A stretch of 64,000 nt of DNA, taken from positions 868,001 through 932,000 of the forward strand of contig NZ_CP088930.1 of NCBI RefSeq assembly GCF_027594825.1. Direction: 5' to 3'. Of this stretch, positions 1 to 9,341 are shown piece by piece. The notes under the pieces were generated by a model, which searched no databases, was not told the DNA's origin, and saw nothing but the letters and a program-made list of their open reading frames with translations. This stretch comes from Serratia liquefaciens (lineage in GTDB: Bacteria; Pseudomonadota; Gammaproteobacteria; Enterobacterales; Enterobacteriaceae). The position numbers and the translations under genes are program-made. Each line of letters starts with the position of its first letter. Position 1 is the first letter of the stretch.

Positions 1-591
1 ACCAAAGTGGAAGGCCGCGAATTCACGCCGACCGAACAGCGGGTGATCAAGCGCATGCTGCGACTGGCGCTGGACGCCTACGGCGACGCCTGGAGCGCAA
101 TTTACAAGATCAACGTGGAATACGTGCGCGCTGAAATGCAGGTGAAGTTCACCAATATCACCACGTCGCCAAACGACATCGTGGTCACCACGCCTTTCCA
201 GGTGGAAATTGGTGCGCTGAGCGGTGAGTTCAACATCTGCATTCCGTTTGCCATGATCGAACCGTTGCGCGAACTGCTGACCAACCCACCGTTGGAAAAT
301 TCGCGGCAGGAAGACAGCCACTGGCGTGAAACGCTGGTGAAGCAGGTGCAACATTCCGAGCTGGAGCTGATTGCCAACTTCGTCGATATCCCGATGCGCC
401 TGTCAAAAATCCTGAAGCTGCAGCCGGGAGATGTATTACCGATTGATAAACCGGATCGCCTTATCGCCCACGTCGACGGCGTGCCGGTTTTGACCAGCCA
501 ATACGGCACGTTAAACGGGCAGTACGCCCTGCGTGTTGAACATTTGATTAACCCTATTTTGAATGCTCTGAGTGAGGAACAGCCCAAATGA
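1..591 (+). CDS. fliM: Flagellar motor switch protein FliM (5' part missing)
   Basis: This is the C-terminal part of FliM, open from base 1, so the true start lies outside the window. About 196 of the usual ~334 residues are present: the end of the CheC-like middle domain, which binds FliG and other FliM units, and the C-terminal SpoA domain that pairs with FliN in the cytoplasmic C-ring. FliM receives phospho-CheY, but its N-terminal CheY-binding peptide is not visible here. The stop overlaps the fliN start (ATGA at 588-591), which indicates translational coupling within a fliMNOPQR run. Confidence 0.95.
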   Translation, partial: TKVEGREFTPTEQRVIKRMLRLALDAYGDAWSAIYKINVEYVRAEMQVKFTNITTSPNDIVVTTPFQVEIGALSGEFNICIPFAMIEPLRELLTNPPLENSRQEDSHWRETLVKQVQHSELELIANFVDIPMRLSKILKLQPGDVLPIDKPDRLIAHVDGVPVLTSQYGTLNGQYALRVEHLINPILNALSEEQPK

Positions 592-1001
592 GTGATCCTA
601 AGCAACCGTCTGGCGAAGGAAAGGAATCCGTGGACGATCTGTGGGCTGATGCGTTTAACGAACAGCAAGCAACCGAAAAGACGTCTGCCAGCGATGCGGT
701 GTTCAAATCGCTGGAGCCGCAGGATACCAGCGGCAGCCTGCAGGATATCGATCTGATCCTCGACATCCCGGTCAAATTGACCGTTGAACTGGGCCGCACC
801 AAGATGACCATCAAGGAACTGCTGCGCCTGTCGCAGGGCTCTGTCGTGGCGTTGGATGGGCTGGCGGGTGAACCGCTGGATATTATGATCAACGGTTATC
901 TGATCGCCCAGGGCGAAGTGGTCGTGGTCGCCGACAAATTCGGCGTGCGCATTACCGATATCATCACCCCTTCCGAGCGCATGCGCCGCCTGAGCCGCTG
1001 A
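588..1001 (+). CDS. fliN: Flagellar motor switch protein FliN
   Basis: A 137-residue protein, the family's normal size. A variable acidic N-terminus (about residues 1-50) precedes a SpoA domain containing the segment DIPVKLTVELGRTKMTIKEL. FliN forms the lower part of the C-ring and helps dock export substrates through FliH. The start overlaps the fliM stop and the stop overlaps the fliO start (TGATG), so the three genes are probably coupled. Confidence 0.97.
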   Translation: MSDPKQPSGEGKESVDDLWADAFNEQQATEKTSASDAVFKSLEPQDTSGSLQDIDLILDIPVKLTVELGRTKMTIKELLRLSQGSVVALDGLAGEPLDIMINGYLIAQGEVVVVADKFGVRITDIITPSERMRRLSR

Positions 1002-1405
1002 TGAACCCAAGCGCCGCCGCGCCCACCGTGGGCACCTTGCAATCCACCGAGCCGGCACTGCCGGCCGGTTCAGTGCTGACGCAGGTCAGCAGCGCACTCG
1101 GCGGCATTTTGCTGCTGATCCTGCTGGCCGGCTGGCTGTTCCGTCGCCTGGGCTTTGCCCCGCAGGCACGCAACAGTAAGCTGCTCAACCTGCGCGCCAG
1201 CTGTCAGGTCGGGCAACGCGAGCGCGTGGTGGTGATCGAAGTGGATAACACCTTGCTGGTGCTGGGCGTCACCGCCCAGCAAATCACCCCGCTGCATAGC
1301 CTGCCCGCTCCGGCGCAGGACACCGACGCCGCCGCAGTGACCACGCCGGCGGATTTTCGCCAACTGATGCAAAAAGTTCTCAAACGTCCGGAAAAATCGG
1401 CATGA
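1001..1405 (+). CDS. fliO: Flagellar export apparatus assembly protein FliO
   Basis: A 134-residue bitopic membrane protein with one strong hydrophobic segment around residues 27-47 ([15 protein letters not shown]). A cytoplasmic domain follows, with the FliO signature near '[20 protein letters not shown]'. FliO assists assembly of the FliP-FliR export gate core. It overlaps fliN by one base, and fliP starts inside its last codons (ATGA, 1402-1405). FliO diverges quickly between species, so gene order supports the call as much as similarity does. Confidence 0.93.
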   Translation: MNPSAAAPTVGTLQSTEPALPAGSVLTQVSSALGGILLLILLAGWLFRRLGFAPQARNSKLLNLRASCQVGQRERVVVIEVDNTLLVLGVTAQQITPLHSLPAPAQDTDAAAVTTPADFRQLMQKVLKRPEKSA

Positions 1406-2178
1406 AATCCCTCGTTCCCTGTGTCGCCACCCGTGGGCGAGGCCAAAAATGCCTTGGCATTCTAGCCACCGCCCTGTTGTTGATCAGCCCTGCGGCGTTG
1501 GCGCAATTGCCCGGTCTGATCAGCCAGCCGCTGGCCAACGGCGGCCAAAGCTGGTCGCTGCCGGTGCAAACGCTGGTGCTGCTGACCTCACTCAGCTTCC
1601 TGCCGGCGATGCTGCTGATGATGACCAGCTTCACCCGCATCATCATCGTGCTGGGGTTGCTGCGTAATGCCCTCGGTACCCCCTCTGCCCCACCCAACCA
1701 GGTGATGCTGGGCCTGGCGCTGTTCCTGACCTTTTTCATTATGTCGCCGGTGTTCGACAAGGTTTATCAGGACGCTTACTTGCCATTCAGTCAGGACAAA
1801 ATCAGCCTGGATATCGCGCTCGATAAAGGTTCACAACCGTTGCGCGAGTTTATGCTGCGCCAAACGCGTGAAACCGATCTGGCGCTGTATGCCAAGCTCG
1901 CCAACCAGCCGCCGCTGGCCGGGCCGGAAGCGGTGCCGATGCGCATCCTGCTGCCTGCCTACGTCACCAGCGAACTGAAAACCGCGTTCCAAATCGGCTT
2001 CACGGTGTTTATTCCGTTCCTGATTATCGATCTGGTGGTCGCCAGCGTATTGATGGCGCTGGGGATGATGATGGTGCCACCGGCAACCATCTCGTTGCCC
2101 TTCAAGCTGATGCTGTTTGTTCTGGTGGACGGCTGGCAATTGCTGCTGGGCTCGCTGGCGCAAAGTTTCTATTCGTAA
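1402..2178 (+). CDS. fliP: Flagellar export gate protein FliP
   Basis: A 258-residue inner-membrane export-gate protein. The first ~33 residues form a cleavable-type signal peptide ending PAALA, as is typical of enterobacterial FliP. Conserved segments include [20 protein letters not shown] and, near the C-terminus, [20 protein letters not shown]. Five FliP subunits form most of the gate with FliQ and FliR. The gene is coupled to fliO, with 35 bases before fliQ. Confidence 0.97.
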   Translation: MKSLVPCVATRGRGQKCLGILATALLLISPAALAQLPGLISQPLANGGQSWSLPVQTLVLLTSLSFLPAMLLMMTSFTRIIIVLGLLRNALGTPSAPPNQVMLGLALFLTFFIMSPVFDKVYQDAYLPFSQDKISLDIALDKGSQPLREFMLRQTRETDLALYAKLANQPPLAGPEAVPMRILLPAYVTSELKTAFQIGFTVFIPFLIIDLVVASVLMALGMMMVPPATISLPFKLMLFVLVDGWQLLLGSLAQSFYS

Positions 2179-2213
2179 TTTGCGGCATACCCGCCGCCAC
2201 TGAGGGATCCATC

Positions 2214-2483
2214 ATGACACCCGAATCGGTTATGGCGCTGGGCACCGAGGCGATGAAAGTGGCGTTGGCCCTGGCCGCACCGCTATTGCTCGCCGCGCTG
2301 GTCAGCGGCCTGGTGGTCAGCCTGCTGCAGGCCGCAACCCAAATCAATGAAATGACGCTGTCGTTCATTCCCAAAATCCTGGCGGTGGTCGCGACCATCG
2401 TGATTGCCGGGCCGTGGATGCTGAACCTGCTGCTGGACTATATGCGTACGCTGTTCACTAACCTGCCGAACCTGATTGGTTAA
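2214..2483 (+). CDS. fliQ: Flagellar export gate protein FliQ
   Basis: An 89-residue protein with two transmembrane helices (about residues 15-40 and 50-75), the exact size expected for FliQ. It packs around the FliP/FliR core of the type III export gate. It lies between fliP and fliR with a 2-base gap to fliR. A GAGG ribosome-binding motif precedes the ATG. Confidence 0.96.
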   Translation: MTPESVMALGTEAMKVALALAAPLLLAALVSGLVVSLLQAATQINEMTLSFIPKILAVVATIVIAGPWMLNLLLDYMRTLFTNLPNLIG

Positions 2484-2485
2484 CC

Positions 2486-3265
2486 ATGCTCACATTTGAC
2501 AGCGCACAGTTCGGCGTGTGGCTCAGCCAGTATTTCTGGCCGCTGCTGCGCATTCTGGCGCTGATCAGCACCGCGCCGGTGTTCAGCGAAAAGCAGATCA
2601 GCAAGAAGGTGAAAATTGGCCTCGGCGGGCTGATCGTCATTTTGATTGCCCCCGGACTGCCCACCAGCACCGTGCCTATTTTCTCCGCGGCCGGCCTGTG
2701 GCTGGCGGCCCAGCAAATCCTGATCGGTGTGGCGCTGGGCCTGACCATGCAGTTCGCCTTCGCGGCGATACGCCTGGCCGGCGAAGTGATCGGCATGCAG
2801 ATGGGGCTGTCGTTCGCCACCTTCTTCGACCCCAGCGGTGGGCCTAACATGCCGGTGTTGGCACGGCTGCTCAACCTGCTGGCGATGCTGCTGTTCCTCA
2901 GTTTCAATGGCCATCTGTGGCTGATTTCTTTGTTGGTGGACAGCTTCCATACCCTGCCGATCCAGGCCGAGCCGCTGAACGGCAATGGTTTTCTCGCCCT
3001 GACCCAGGCCGGGTCGCTGATTTTCATCAATGGCATGATGCTGGCACTGCCGCTGATTTGTCTGTTGCTGACGCTGAACATGGCGCTCGGCCTGCTTAAC
3101 CGCATGACACCGCAGCTGTCGGTGTTCGTCATCGGTTTCCCGGTGACCATGACCATTGGCATTATGACCATCGGCATGATGATGCCGATGCTGGCGCCGT
3201 TTTGTGAGCACCTGTTTGGCGAGTTCTTCAACCAGCTGTCCGAAGTAATACGCGGTATGTCATAA
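2486..3265 (+). CDS. fliR: Flagellar export gate protein FliR
   Basis: A 259-residue polytopic membrane protein with about six hydrophobic helices and the characteristic segment [21 protein letters not shown] single FliR closes the FliP5-FliR core and contacts FlhB. It is the last gene of the plus-strand fli block. No other fli gene follows, and the next gene is an unrelated secreted protein. Confidence 0.97.
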   Translation: MLTFDSAQFGVWLSQYFWPLLRILALISTAPVFSEKQISKKVKIGLGGLIVILIAPGLPTSTVPIFSAAGLWLAAQQILIGVALGLTMQFAFAAIRLAGEVIGMQMGLSFATFFDPSGGPNMPVLARLLNLLAMLLFLSFNGHLWLISLLVDSFHTLPIQAEPLNGNGFLALTQAGSLIFINGMMLALPLICLLLTLNMALGLLNRMTPQLSVFVIGFPVTMTIGIMTIGMMMPMLAPFCEHLFGEFFNQLSEVIRGMS

Positions 3266-3760
3266 CCGAGTTATGAAGATGCCCCTCGGAAAGGAATAAG
3301 GCCGGACAGGGGCATAGTTCCGGCCATCGAAAATACTTTCGTGATTATTTCCTCCAAAATCATAATAATCCAGCCCCGGTGTTACTTGTCTTTAATGAAA
3401 TGTATTTCTCTCCCAGCATAACGCCCACAGTTACCCATTATTTTCTTCAACTCTATTACAGCCCAATCACACATCGACCCTGAGTTACAATTGAACACGT
3501 TTAAACCCAGCATTCCCGATGAACCTCGCGATGAAAACACCCATAATAAAACACCTAACCCACTGATAAGGAATGTCACACAGAATTATCCTGTGAAAGA
3601 CCACACATCGTAACAATAAGGTCACCCGCCAGATTTCGTGGAATAGTGAAGGTGAAAAAAGTTATTTAATCAGTGAATAATAATCTCTCGAAATTAGCCG
3701 GGGATTTATATTCACCGAGTGTTATCACACTTAAAAAATATCTCTAACCAAGGAGCCGTT
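3266..3760. other. Intergenic region after fliR with overlapping inverted repeats
   Basis: About 495 AT-rich bases without a convincing gene. Just after fliR an 8-base pair ATGCCCCT/AGGGGCAT (3279-3286, 3308-3315) overlaps a second pair GCCGGA/TCCGGC (3301-3306 with about 3319-3324). The two hairpins would exclude each other, and neither has a T-run. The rest is probably the promoter region of the secreted-protein gene. AGGAG at 3751-3755 is its ribosome-binding site. No sigma-28 motif was found. Confidence 0.5.
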
Positions 3761-5200
3761 ATGTTAAGGAATAAATTAGCTTACTCTATTGCCTCATCAT
3801 TATTTATCCCATTTTTTGTCGGTGCATCATCACTGGTCCCTGACTTTACCCCAGTAGAGGTGATTGCCGATTACGATACCGGTATTTTTAACGTGGTGTG
3901 CGATTATTCACATACGCTGGCCGATGACGCCATTGTCATGCCCGGCCGCCCCGGATTTTCGATGATTCATGACTTTTTCGGCAATACCAGCGCCGACGCC
4001 ATGACCACCACCGAGTCGCTGCAGCACGCCCCTAGAACCACCTGCACCTCTACGTATGACAGTTCATCGTACTGGGCACCACAGCTGATGCGCGCTAACG
4101 GCACCCTCGTCAAACCCTCCTACATCAAAGTGTATTACCGCAACGACAACCCGGAAAAGCAGGCGGCGGCCCCTATCCCACCGGGATTGCAGTTGCTGGC
4201 CGGCAACCACCACCGCCCTGCGGGCCAATATGATCCGCACGTATGGTTCTATTGCCGCACGTCGTTGCAAGGTGGCGACCATTCAAACCAACCACCAGAA
4301 AGTTGCCCGCAAATCCCGGGGTTTGATGAGGGAGCCGAGTTCAATATTTCATTAAGCTTCCCGGATTGTTGGGATGGTAAAAACCTGAAAACCGCCGCCA
4401 ACCCTAAAAATCGCAATGCTGCATTCAGCGAGAATGGCGTATGTCCCGTTGCTTTCCCCGTGAAGATCCCGCAGTTGAACATGCGGATCCACTACGCGAT
4501 GAATGATGACGGTAATCTTAAGGGGGCCAAACTGTCCATGAACCCGACGGTTGACGAGCACGGTGCCCTCACTCCCGTTTGGGGCGATCTGTACAGCGCC
4601 CATGCGGACTTCTTTGCCGCCTGGAACCCGCGCACCACTCGCTACAGCGTTGAAGAGTGCCTCAATCGTAAGGTGGCTTGCGATAAAGACATCACCGGCG
4701 ATTTCGAACGCAGCAGCGCCGACGGCGGGATCTCGGCTAAAGAGGGGCAAAAACATTTTGACGATGCGGTCATCAAGGTCGGGGGCGAAAATAACATTGG
4801 CCTGATCAAATTCGAGCTGCCGGAGCGCCTCGCCAGCCATACCATCACCAAGGCCGATTTACGCCTTTACGGACGTCAGGTGAGCGGCGAAACCGGGCAG
4901 GTACGGTTATATGCGCTGCCGAACGCCGATTGGGATGAAAATGCCCACCAGCCTGTCATCACGCAATGCCCATCGACACCGGCGTTAGGCCATGTCCAGA
5001 TGTGGAAAGACACGGTGATGAAAACCCTCGATGTCACTCAAGCCGTACAGCAAGCTCTGCAGGCAGGAAAGCGCGAAATCGCATTCTGCTTGAGCGGAAG
5101 TCCCACAGCCGACGCTGAATTCAGCAGTAAAGAAGGCAAGCGCGGGCCGATCTTGCGTTTCGATTTTGACCCGGTGGCCGAAGCCTCGGCAGCCAAATAA
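3761..5200 (+). CDS. Secreted DUF1996 protein with C-terminal DNRLRE-like domain
   Basis: A 479-residue protein counted from the ATG at 3761, which has AGGAG five bases upstream; an upstream in-frame ATG at 3719 lacks such a site. Residues 1-23 look like a signal peptide. Residues about 30-265 carry DUF1996 landmarks: PGRPGFSMIHDFFGNTSADA, paired Cys, SYWAP, PDCWDGKNL and a late CP..FPVKIPQL segment. The C-terminal ~140 residues (IKVGGENNIGLIKFELP onward) resemble DNRLRE domains, which are beta-sandwiches of secreted or wall proteins. The function is unknown; binding or modifying extracellular polysaccharide is only an inference. It sits between fliR and flgL without a flagellar role that I recognise. 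Confidence 0.75.
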   Translation: MLRNKLAYSIASSLFIPFFVGASSLVPDFTPVEVIADYDTGIFNVVCDYSHTLADDAIVMPGRPGFSMIHDFFGNTSADAMTTTESLQHAPRTTCTSTYDSSSYWAPQLMRANGTLVKPSYIKVYYRNDNPEKQAAAPIPPGLQLLAGNHHRPAGQYDPHVWFYCRTSLQGGDHSNQPPESCPQIPGFDEGAEFNISLSFPDCWDGKNLKTAANPKNRNAAFSENGVCPVAFPVKIPQLNMRIHYAMNDDGNLKGAKLSMNPTVDEHGALTPVWGDLYSAHADFFAAWNPRTTRYSVEECLNRKVACDKDITGDFERSSADGGISAKEGQKHFDDAVIKVGGENNIGLIKFELPERLASHTITKADLRLYGRQVSGETGQVRLYALPNADWDENAHQPVITQCPSTPALGHVQMWKDTVMKTLDVTQAVQQALQAGKREIAFCLSGSPTADAEFSSKEGKRGPILRFDFDPVAEASAAK

Positions 5201-5238
5201 AACGTTAACGCCTGCTCAACGGATGAGTTTGTGGCGAT

Positions 5239-5287
5239 AAAAAAAGGCACGTCACGCCAAACCTGTGTGGGGGAAGCGTGACGTGCC
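5239..5287 (-). terminator. Rho-independent terminator, end of the flgKL transcript
   Basis: A perfect 12-base stem (5246-5257 with 5276-5287, GGCACGTCACGC) and an 18-base loop are followed on the minus strand by seven T residues (A-run at 5239-5245). The orientation fits termination of flgKL. The hairpin also lies just after the plus-strand DUF1996 gene and could act on it, but without a T-run. Confidence 0.8.
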
Positions 5288-5418
5288 AAACAAGTGCGCC
5301 CGGTTTCAAGAATTCTCTACCGCTGCTACGCAGCAATAACGTCTTCTAAGCACACCCAAAGAGATTACCCACCATGACTTCAACTTCACGGCAGGCCAAG
5401 AACGGCCTATTCCCCTGT

Positions 5419-5448
5419 CCTATGGATTTCGAGTTGCAGCCAGGCTCA
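5419..5448. repeat. ERIC-like terminal fragment
   Basis: The segment containing TATGGATTTCGAGTTGCAGC matches the left end of the complete ERIC element at 25398, apart from single-base differences. The match stops after about 30 bases and no right end is seen, so this is probably a truncated relic. Confidence 0.5.
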
Positions 5449-5474
5449 CGCTCCTCCATCCCCGGCGAACGTAG

Positions 5475-5494
5475 GGGCGCTGCATGCTACGCCC
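5475..5494. repeat. GC-rich palindromic unit downstream of flgL
   Basis: GGGCGCTGCATGCTACGCCC is an imperfect 20-base palindrome preceded by GTAG. It belongs to the same family as the units at 8375, 11205, 11365 and 31006. Confidence 0.6.
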
Positions 5495-5543
5495 ACATCA
5501 ACCATACCGGAGTGAATTTATCTGCCCCGTGCAACAAAGGGGA

Positions 5544-6503
5544 TTAGCGATTCAGCTGGAACAGCGACATCCCCTGCATATCCCCGAAAGTTTTGTATGA
5601 CGCCTGCAAGGCGGCCTGCTGCATAAAATAGCTGGAAATCGACTCGGCCAGATCGGCATCAACCAGCGCGCTCATTTGCGTTTTGTTGATCATGTCGCGG
5701 TCCTTGCCGATACTGTCCAGCGTATCCATTTCCTGCAGTTGACTGCCCAGTTCGGCGCGCACGCTAAGCACTTTGTTATATGAGTTGTCCAGGCCGCGGT
5801 TGGCTTTGGCCAGCGCATCGTTCACCTGCTGCTTGGTGGCCTCATCCGCATCCTTCTGCGGGGTTTTCAATGCCTTAAGCGCGATATCAATGCTTTCAAA
5901 CACGTTAGAGACGGAAGCGCTGCCATCCGGCTCCGGTTTCGGATTGCTGGTCAATGCCATGAAGACCTTATCGCCGGTATGCCCAATGGTCATGGTGCGG
6001 TTGGCATCCACTTTCTGCTCGACCGGCGTGTTACCGCCGACATAGCTGACCGATCCGCCCTTGTCTTCAAACGGGGGCTTGTCGTTCACAAAGCCACCAA
6101 ACATATAGCGGCCGTTGCCGTCGGTGCTGTTGGCCTGGTTGAGCAGTTGATCTTTCAGGCCCTGCAGCTGGGTCGCCAGCGAATCGCGGTCGTCGTCGCT
6201 TTTGGTGCCGCCGGCGCTGACGATCAGCGCTTTCATATCGGAGATGGTGCTGGTCACGCCGGACAGCACCGTCTCTTCCATCGACACACTTTGACGGGCA
6301 AAGGTACGCGCCAAAGCGTACTGAGTGTTTTCCGACTGCGATTGAGCCAGCATCACCGCCTGCGATGCCGCCAGGGGATCGTCGGACGGATTGCTGACTT
6401 TTTTGCCGGTGGAAAGCTGCTCGGCGGCTTTCATAAACAGCGACTGGTTGCCGGTAATGCCGGACATGTTCTGTTGGTACATCATGCTGGTGCTCATGCG
6501 CAT
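5544..6503 (-). CDS. flgL: Flagellar hook-filament junction protein FlgL (HAP3)
   Basis: A 319-residue protein against ~317 in E. coli. The N-terminal (MRMSTSMMYQQNMSGI) and C-terminal (YFMQQAALQASYKTFGDMQG) heptad-rich regions are the flagellin-like D0/D1 coils. A variable middle carries the HAP3 segment TDGNGRYMFGGF. FlgL joins the last hook-associated ring to flagellin. It is secreted with chaperone FlgN and lies 58 bases after flgK in the same sigma-28-dependent unit. Confidence 0.97.
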   Translation of the reverse strand: MRMSTSMMYQQNMSGITGNQSLFMKAAEQLSTGKKVSNPSDDPLAASQAVMLAQSQSENTQYALARTFARQSVSMEETVLSGVTSTISDMKALIVSAGGTKSDDDRDSLATQLQGLKDQLLNQANSTDGNGRYMFGGFVNDKPPFEDKGGSVSYVGGNTPVEQKVDANRTMTIGHTGDKVFMALTSNPKPEPDGSASVSNVFESIDIALKALKTPQKDADEATKQQVNDALAKANRGLDNSYNKVLSVRAELGSQLQEMDTLDSIGKDRDMINKTQMSALVDADLAESISSYFMQQAALQASYKTFGDMQGMSLFQLNR

Positions 6504-6561
6504 GGTGCAGGTTCCTCAAAATCAGCGACCGAAGCCGTCGGGGCTCCGGTCAAAGTGGAAA

Positions 6562-8211
6562 TCAACGGATATTCAGCAGCGCGTCAAACATTGAGCTGGC
6601 GGTTTGAATGACCTGCGCATTAGCCATGTAATACTGCTGAAAACGCAGCAGTTCGCCGTACTCTTCGTCCAGGTTGACGCCGGAGATCGACTGCTGCTGG
6701 ACGGTCAATTGCTTGACGATATTGGCCTGAGAAGTCGCCGAAACCTTGGCCGATGCCGTCTGGTTGCCGACGCTGCTCACCATGCTGGCGTAGGCGCCGC
6801 TGAAGGTGGCTTTGCCGTCGACCAACTTTTTGGTCTGCAGGTCGAGCAGCTTTTTGGCGTTTTCGTTATCGCCGCGACCGCTGTCGTCTTTGCCGGCAGC
6901 GGCAATGTTCGCCGAGTCGGTAATGGCGACTTTCAGGCTGCCCGCCACGTCGCTGACCGGTTTCACGGTAAAGCTGTCGTTCTTTTGTGCCGTGCCGTCG
7001 ATATCGACCTTCAGGCCGTCAAAGCTCAGCGTCGGTTTGCCGGTGGTGGCATCGACGCCCGCCGTGGCGTTGACCTTGACGTTGTCCGGCAGGCGGCTGA
7101 CCTGCCAGTTGCTGCCGTCGAACTCCACCCGGTAATCGTTGGCCTTCACCTTGCTGGTATCGGTGTAGGACACCGACAGCGCCGCATCGCCGGCATTGCG
7201 GCTGTTATCCACCACGCGGCCGCCGCCGAAGCTGAAGAAGTCGGTGCCGGCGTCGCCGTTGAGATCGAACCCGGCACGGTGCTGCTGGTTAAAGCTGTCC
7301 GCCATCGCCAGCGCCAATTGCCCCAACTGGTTGCGTGCGCTATCCAGCGATTCGCTGCGGAACTTCAGTACGCCGCTGACGCTGCCGCTGGTTATTTGCC
7401 CTTCCGGCACTTCGCTGACGCCGTTGCCGCGGTTATAGCCGATGGTCAGGCGAGAAGGATCGCCGCTGGAGGGCACTGCCTCCACCTGGTAGGCATTGCT
7501 CCCCTGCACCAGCGTCAGGCCGTTGGCGAAAGACACGGTATAAGCGTCGCCGTCTTGCTGCATCACCTGCACGCCCACTACCTGGTTTAACTCAGTAACC
7601 AGTTGGTCACGCTGATCGAGCAAGGCATTGGGCTCACCGCCGCTGCCGCGCAGGCGGGTGATTTCATCGTTCAGTTTGGCGATTTGCTGGCTGTAGCTGT
7701 TGATCTGGTTAGCGCTGTCGCTGAGCTGTTGGTTAACGCCGCTGTCCATATCGCGCAGGTATTTGTCGGTGTTGTTGAACTGATTGACCAGCCCATTGGC
7801 CTTGCCCAGCACCGTTTGGCGCGCCGCGTCATCGCCGGCGTTGCTGACCAGGTTCTCCAGGTTGCTGAAGAAATCCTGCATGTTGGTCGACAAGGTATTG
7901 GTTTTGCTCGCCAGCAGGTTATCGATCTGCGAGATTTTCTCGAAGTAGGCGTTCTGTGCCCCGGCCTGGCTCTGTGCTCCGCGCAACTGATTGGTGATGA
8001 ACTGGTTGTACTCGCGGTTAACGCTGGTCACGGTGACGCCGTTGCCAATGAAGCCGCTCATGGTACTCATACCGCCGTTCTGCGCCAGGATCGCAGTCTG
8101 TCGGTTATAGCCTGCCACGTTGTAGTTAGAAATGTTGTTACTGACGGTGCTGAGCGCCACCTGAGCCGCATTCAGCCCGCTCATCGCGGTATTGATTAAG
8201 CTATTGGACAT
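6562..8211 (-). CDS. flgK: Flagellar hook-associated protein FlgK (HAP1)
   Basis: A 549-residue protein. The N-terminus (MSNSLINTAMSGLNAAQ, then NNISNYNVAGYNRQ) carries the rod/hook/HAP signature. The C-terminus (LDEEYGELLRFQQYYMANAQ) forms the partner helix of D0. FlgK caps the hook before filament assembly and is a FlgN client. A sigma-28 promoter stands about 80 bases upstream, and flgL follows. The middle domain is variable, as usual. Confidence 0.97.
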   Translation of the reverse strand: MSNSLINTAMSGLNAAQVALSTVSNNISNYNVAGYNRQTAILAQNGGMSTMSGFIGNGVTVTSVNREYNQFITNQLRGAQSQAGAQNAYFEKISQIDNLLASKTNTLSTNMQDFFSNLENLVSNAGDDAARQTVLGKANGLVNQFNNTDKYLRDMDSGVNQQLSDSANQINSYSQQIAKLNDEITRLRGSGGEPNALLDQRDQLVTELNQVVGVQVMQQDGDAYTVSFANGLTLVQGSNAYQVEAVPSSGDPSRLTIGYNRGNGVSEVPEGQITSGSVSGVLKFRSESLDSARNQLGQLALAMADSFNQQHRAGFDLNGDAGTDFFSFGGGRVVDNSRNAGDAALSVSYTDTSKVKANDYRVEFDGSNWQVSRLPDNVKVNATAGVDATTGKPTLSFDGLKVDIDGTAQKNDSFTVKPVSDVAGSLKVAITDSANIAAAGKDDSGRGDNENAKKLLDLQTKKLVDGKATFSGAYASMVSSVGNQTASAKVSATSQANIVKQLTVQQQSISGVNLDEEYGELLRFQQYYMANAQVIQTASSMFDALLNIR

Positions 8212-8289
8212 AAAAATTCCTTTTGCTGCGGCGCCGGTGGCCCACAGGAGTCAATTAATCTGCTGAGCCGTTCACTCAGCCTGTCTTGG

Positions 8290-8316
8290 TTATCGGCAAA
8301 AACGGGGGAAACTTGA
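8290..8316 (-). promoter_or_regulatory. Sigma-28 promoter for flgKL
   Basis: On the minus strand it reads TCAA, 15 bases, GCCGATAA. The -10 element is perfect and the -35 differs from TAAA at one base. It lies about 80 bases before the flgK ATG, a suitable place for a class III promoter. Confidence 0.75.
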
Positions 8317-8327
8317 GGGAAAAATCC

Positions 8328-8394
8328 GGGTTCAGCATGCTGAACCCCTACATTAAATACGGCCTATTGCGTACGGGCGCTGCATGCTGCGCCC
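8328..8394. repeat. Pair of 20-base palindromes between flgJ and flgK
   Basis: The first unit (8328-8347, GGGTTCAGCATGCTGAACCC) is a perfect palindrome and the second (8375-8394, GGGCGCTGCATGCTGCGCCC) a near-perfect one. They are 27 bases apart. Both sit between the flgJ stop and the flgK promoter, so they fall in the 3' end of the flgBCDEFGHIJ transcript and may act as a terminator or mRNA-stabilising structure. Confidence 0.6.
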
Positions 8395-8399
8395 AGTGG

Positions 8400-9341
8400 C
8401 TAAAACAGATCCTTCAGGTCGTGGGTATAAGCCTTCACCACCTGCTCGCCGGCGTTTTTCATCTGCTGTATCACGCTGACCAACTTGCTGGCGTATTGCG
8501 GATCGGTGGCGTAACCGGCCTGTTGCAGCGCCTGCGCCGCCTGCTCCGGGCTGCGGGCGTTGGCCACCCCGGCGTAGCGTGGGTTATTGGTCAACAGCTT
8601 GACGTAGTCAGCCATCGCCTCGACGTAAGAGCCGTAAACCCGGAACTTCGCCTTGATCTTCTTCGCCGCGCCCTGCTCGAACTCGGTGGTGGTGATCTCG
8701 GTCACCGGCCCGTCCCAGCTGCCGCCCGCCTTGATGCCAAACAGGTTGTAGCTCGGCGAACCGTCGGCGGTCGGGATCTCTCGCTGGCCCCAGCCGGATT
8801 CCAGCGCGGCCTGCGCCACAATCAGCTGATGCGGAATGCCGCTCTGCTGGCTGGCGACGCGCGCAGGGGTAGACAGCCGGGCCACAAAGTTGCCGTTGTT
8901 GAGCGACAGCGGGGCCGCGCTCGGCGCTTTCGGCACCGCGCGGCGGATCATCTGCTCCAGCGCCTGATTCGGCAGCGTTCGCAGCACCTCATCGTCCAGC
9001 GCCATCGGTGAGGTGCCCGCCGTTTCACTCGGCACCGCGTTGGCGTTGCTCATCTGCTTCACCATCATGTCGGCCAGCCCCAGGCCTTTCTGCGACATCT
9101 GCTGGGCAATTTGCTGGTCATACATTGAGGTGTAGAGCCGGGACTGATCGTTGCTCAAGACCCCATCCTGCGGCAGTGCTGCACGCATGCTTTTCAGCAT
9201 CATCTGCACGAACATGCCTTCCACCTGCTGCGCCACCTGCTTCAGGTTGCCCTGCGGATCGCTCGCCGCATCGCGTTTCAGTCCATTGAGCGCCTGCGCA
9301 TCATAGGCGGCGCCCGACATTGCCATCAGATCGCCGGCCAT
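8400..9341 (-). CDS. flgJ: Flagellar rod-cap protein and peptidoglycan hydrolase FlgJ
   Basis: A 313-residue protein, the E. coli length. Residues 1 to ~130 form the rod-capping domain. The C-terminal half is a glucosaminidase-type muramidase with the presumed catalytic Glu in QAALESGWGQRE, followed by YNLFGIKA. It lets the growing rod cross the cell wall in the periplasm. The start overlaps the flgI stop (TGATG), and it is the last gene of the flgB-J operon. Confidence 0.97.
   Translation of the reverse strand: MAGDLMAMSGAAYDAQALNGLKRDAASDPQGNLKQVAQQVEGMFVQMMLKSMRAALPQDGVLSNDQSRLYTSMYDQQIAQQMSQKGLGLADMMVKQMSNANAVPSETAGTSPMALDDEVLRTLPNQALEQMIRRAVPKAPSAAPLSLNNGNFVARLSTPARVASQQSGIPHQLIVAQAALESGWGQREIPTADGSPSYNLFGIKAGGSWDGPVTEITTTEFEQGAAKKIKAKFRVYGSYVEAMADYVKLLTNNPRYAGVANARSPEQAAQALQQAGYATDPQYASKLVSVIQQMKNAGEQVVKAYTHDLKDLF

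Noticed and set aside
102..1058. A 318-codon minus-strand open frame opposite fliM/fliN
   Set aside because: It is antisense to conserved motor-switch genes and has no ribosome-binding site or domain.
3660..3720. A possible sigma-28 promoter before the DUF1996 gene (TAAT with GCCGGGGA)
   Set aside because: The spacer is about 12 bases instead of 15 and the -10 is poor, so there is no support for flagellar-class control.
6604..7590. A 328-codon plus-strand open frame opposite flgK
   Set aside because: No domain, abnormal composition, and antisense to flgK.
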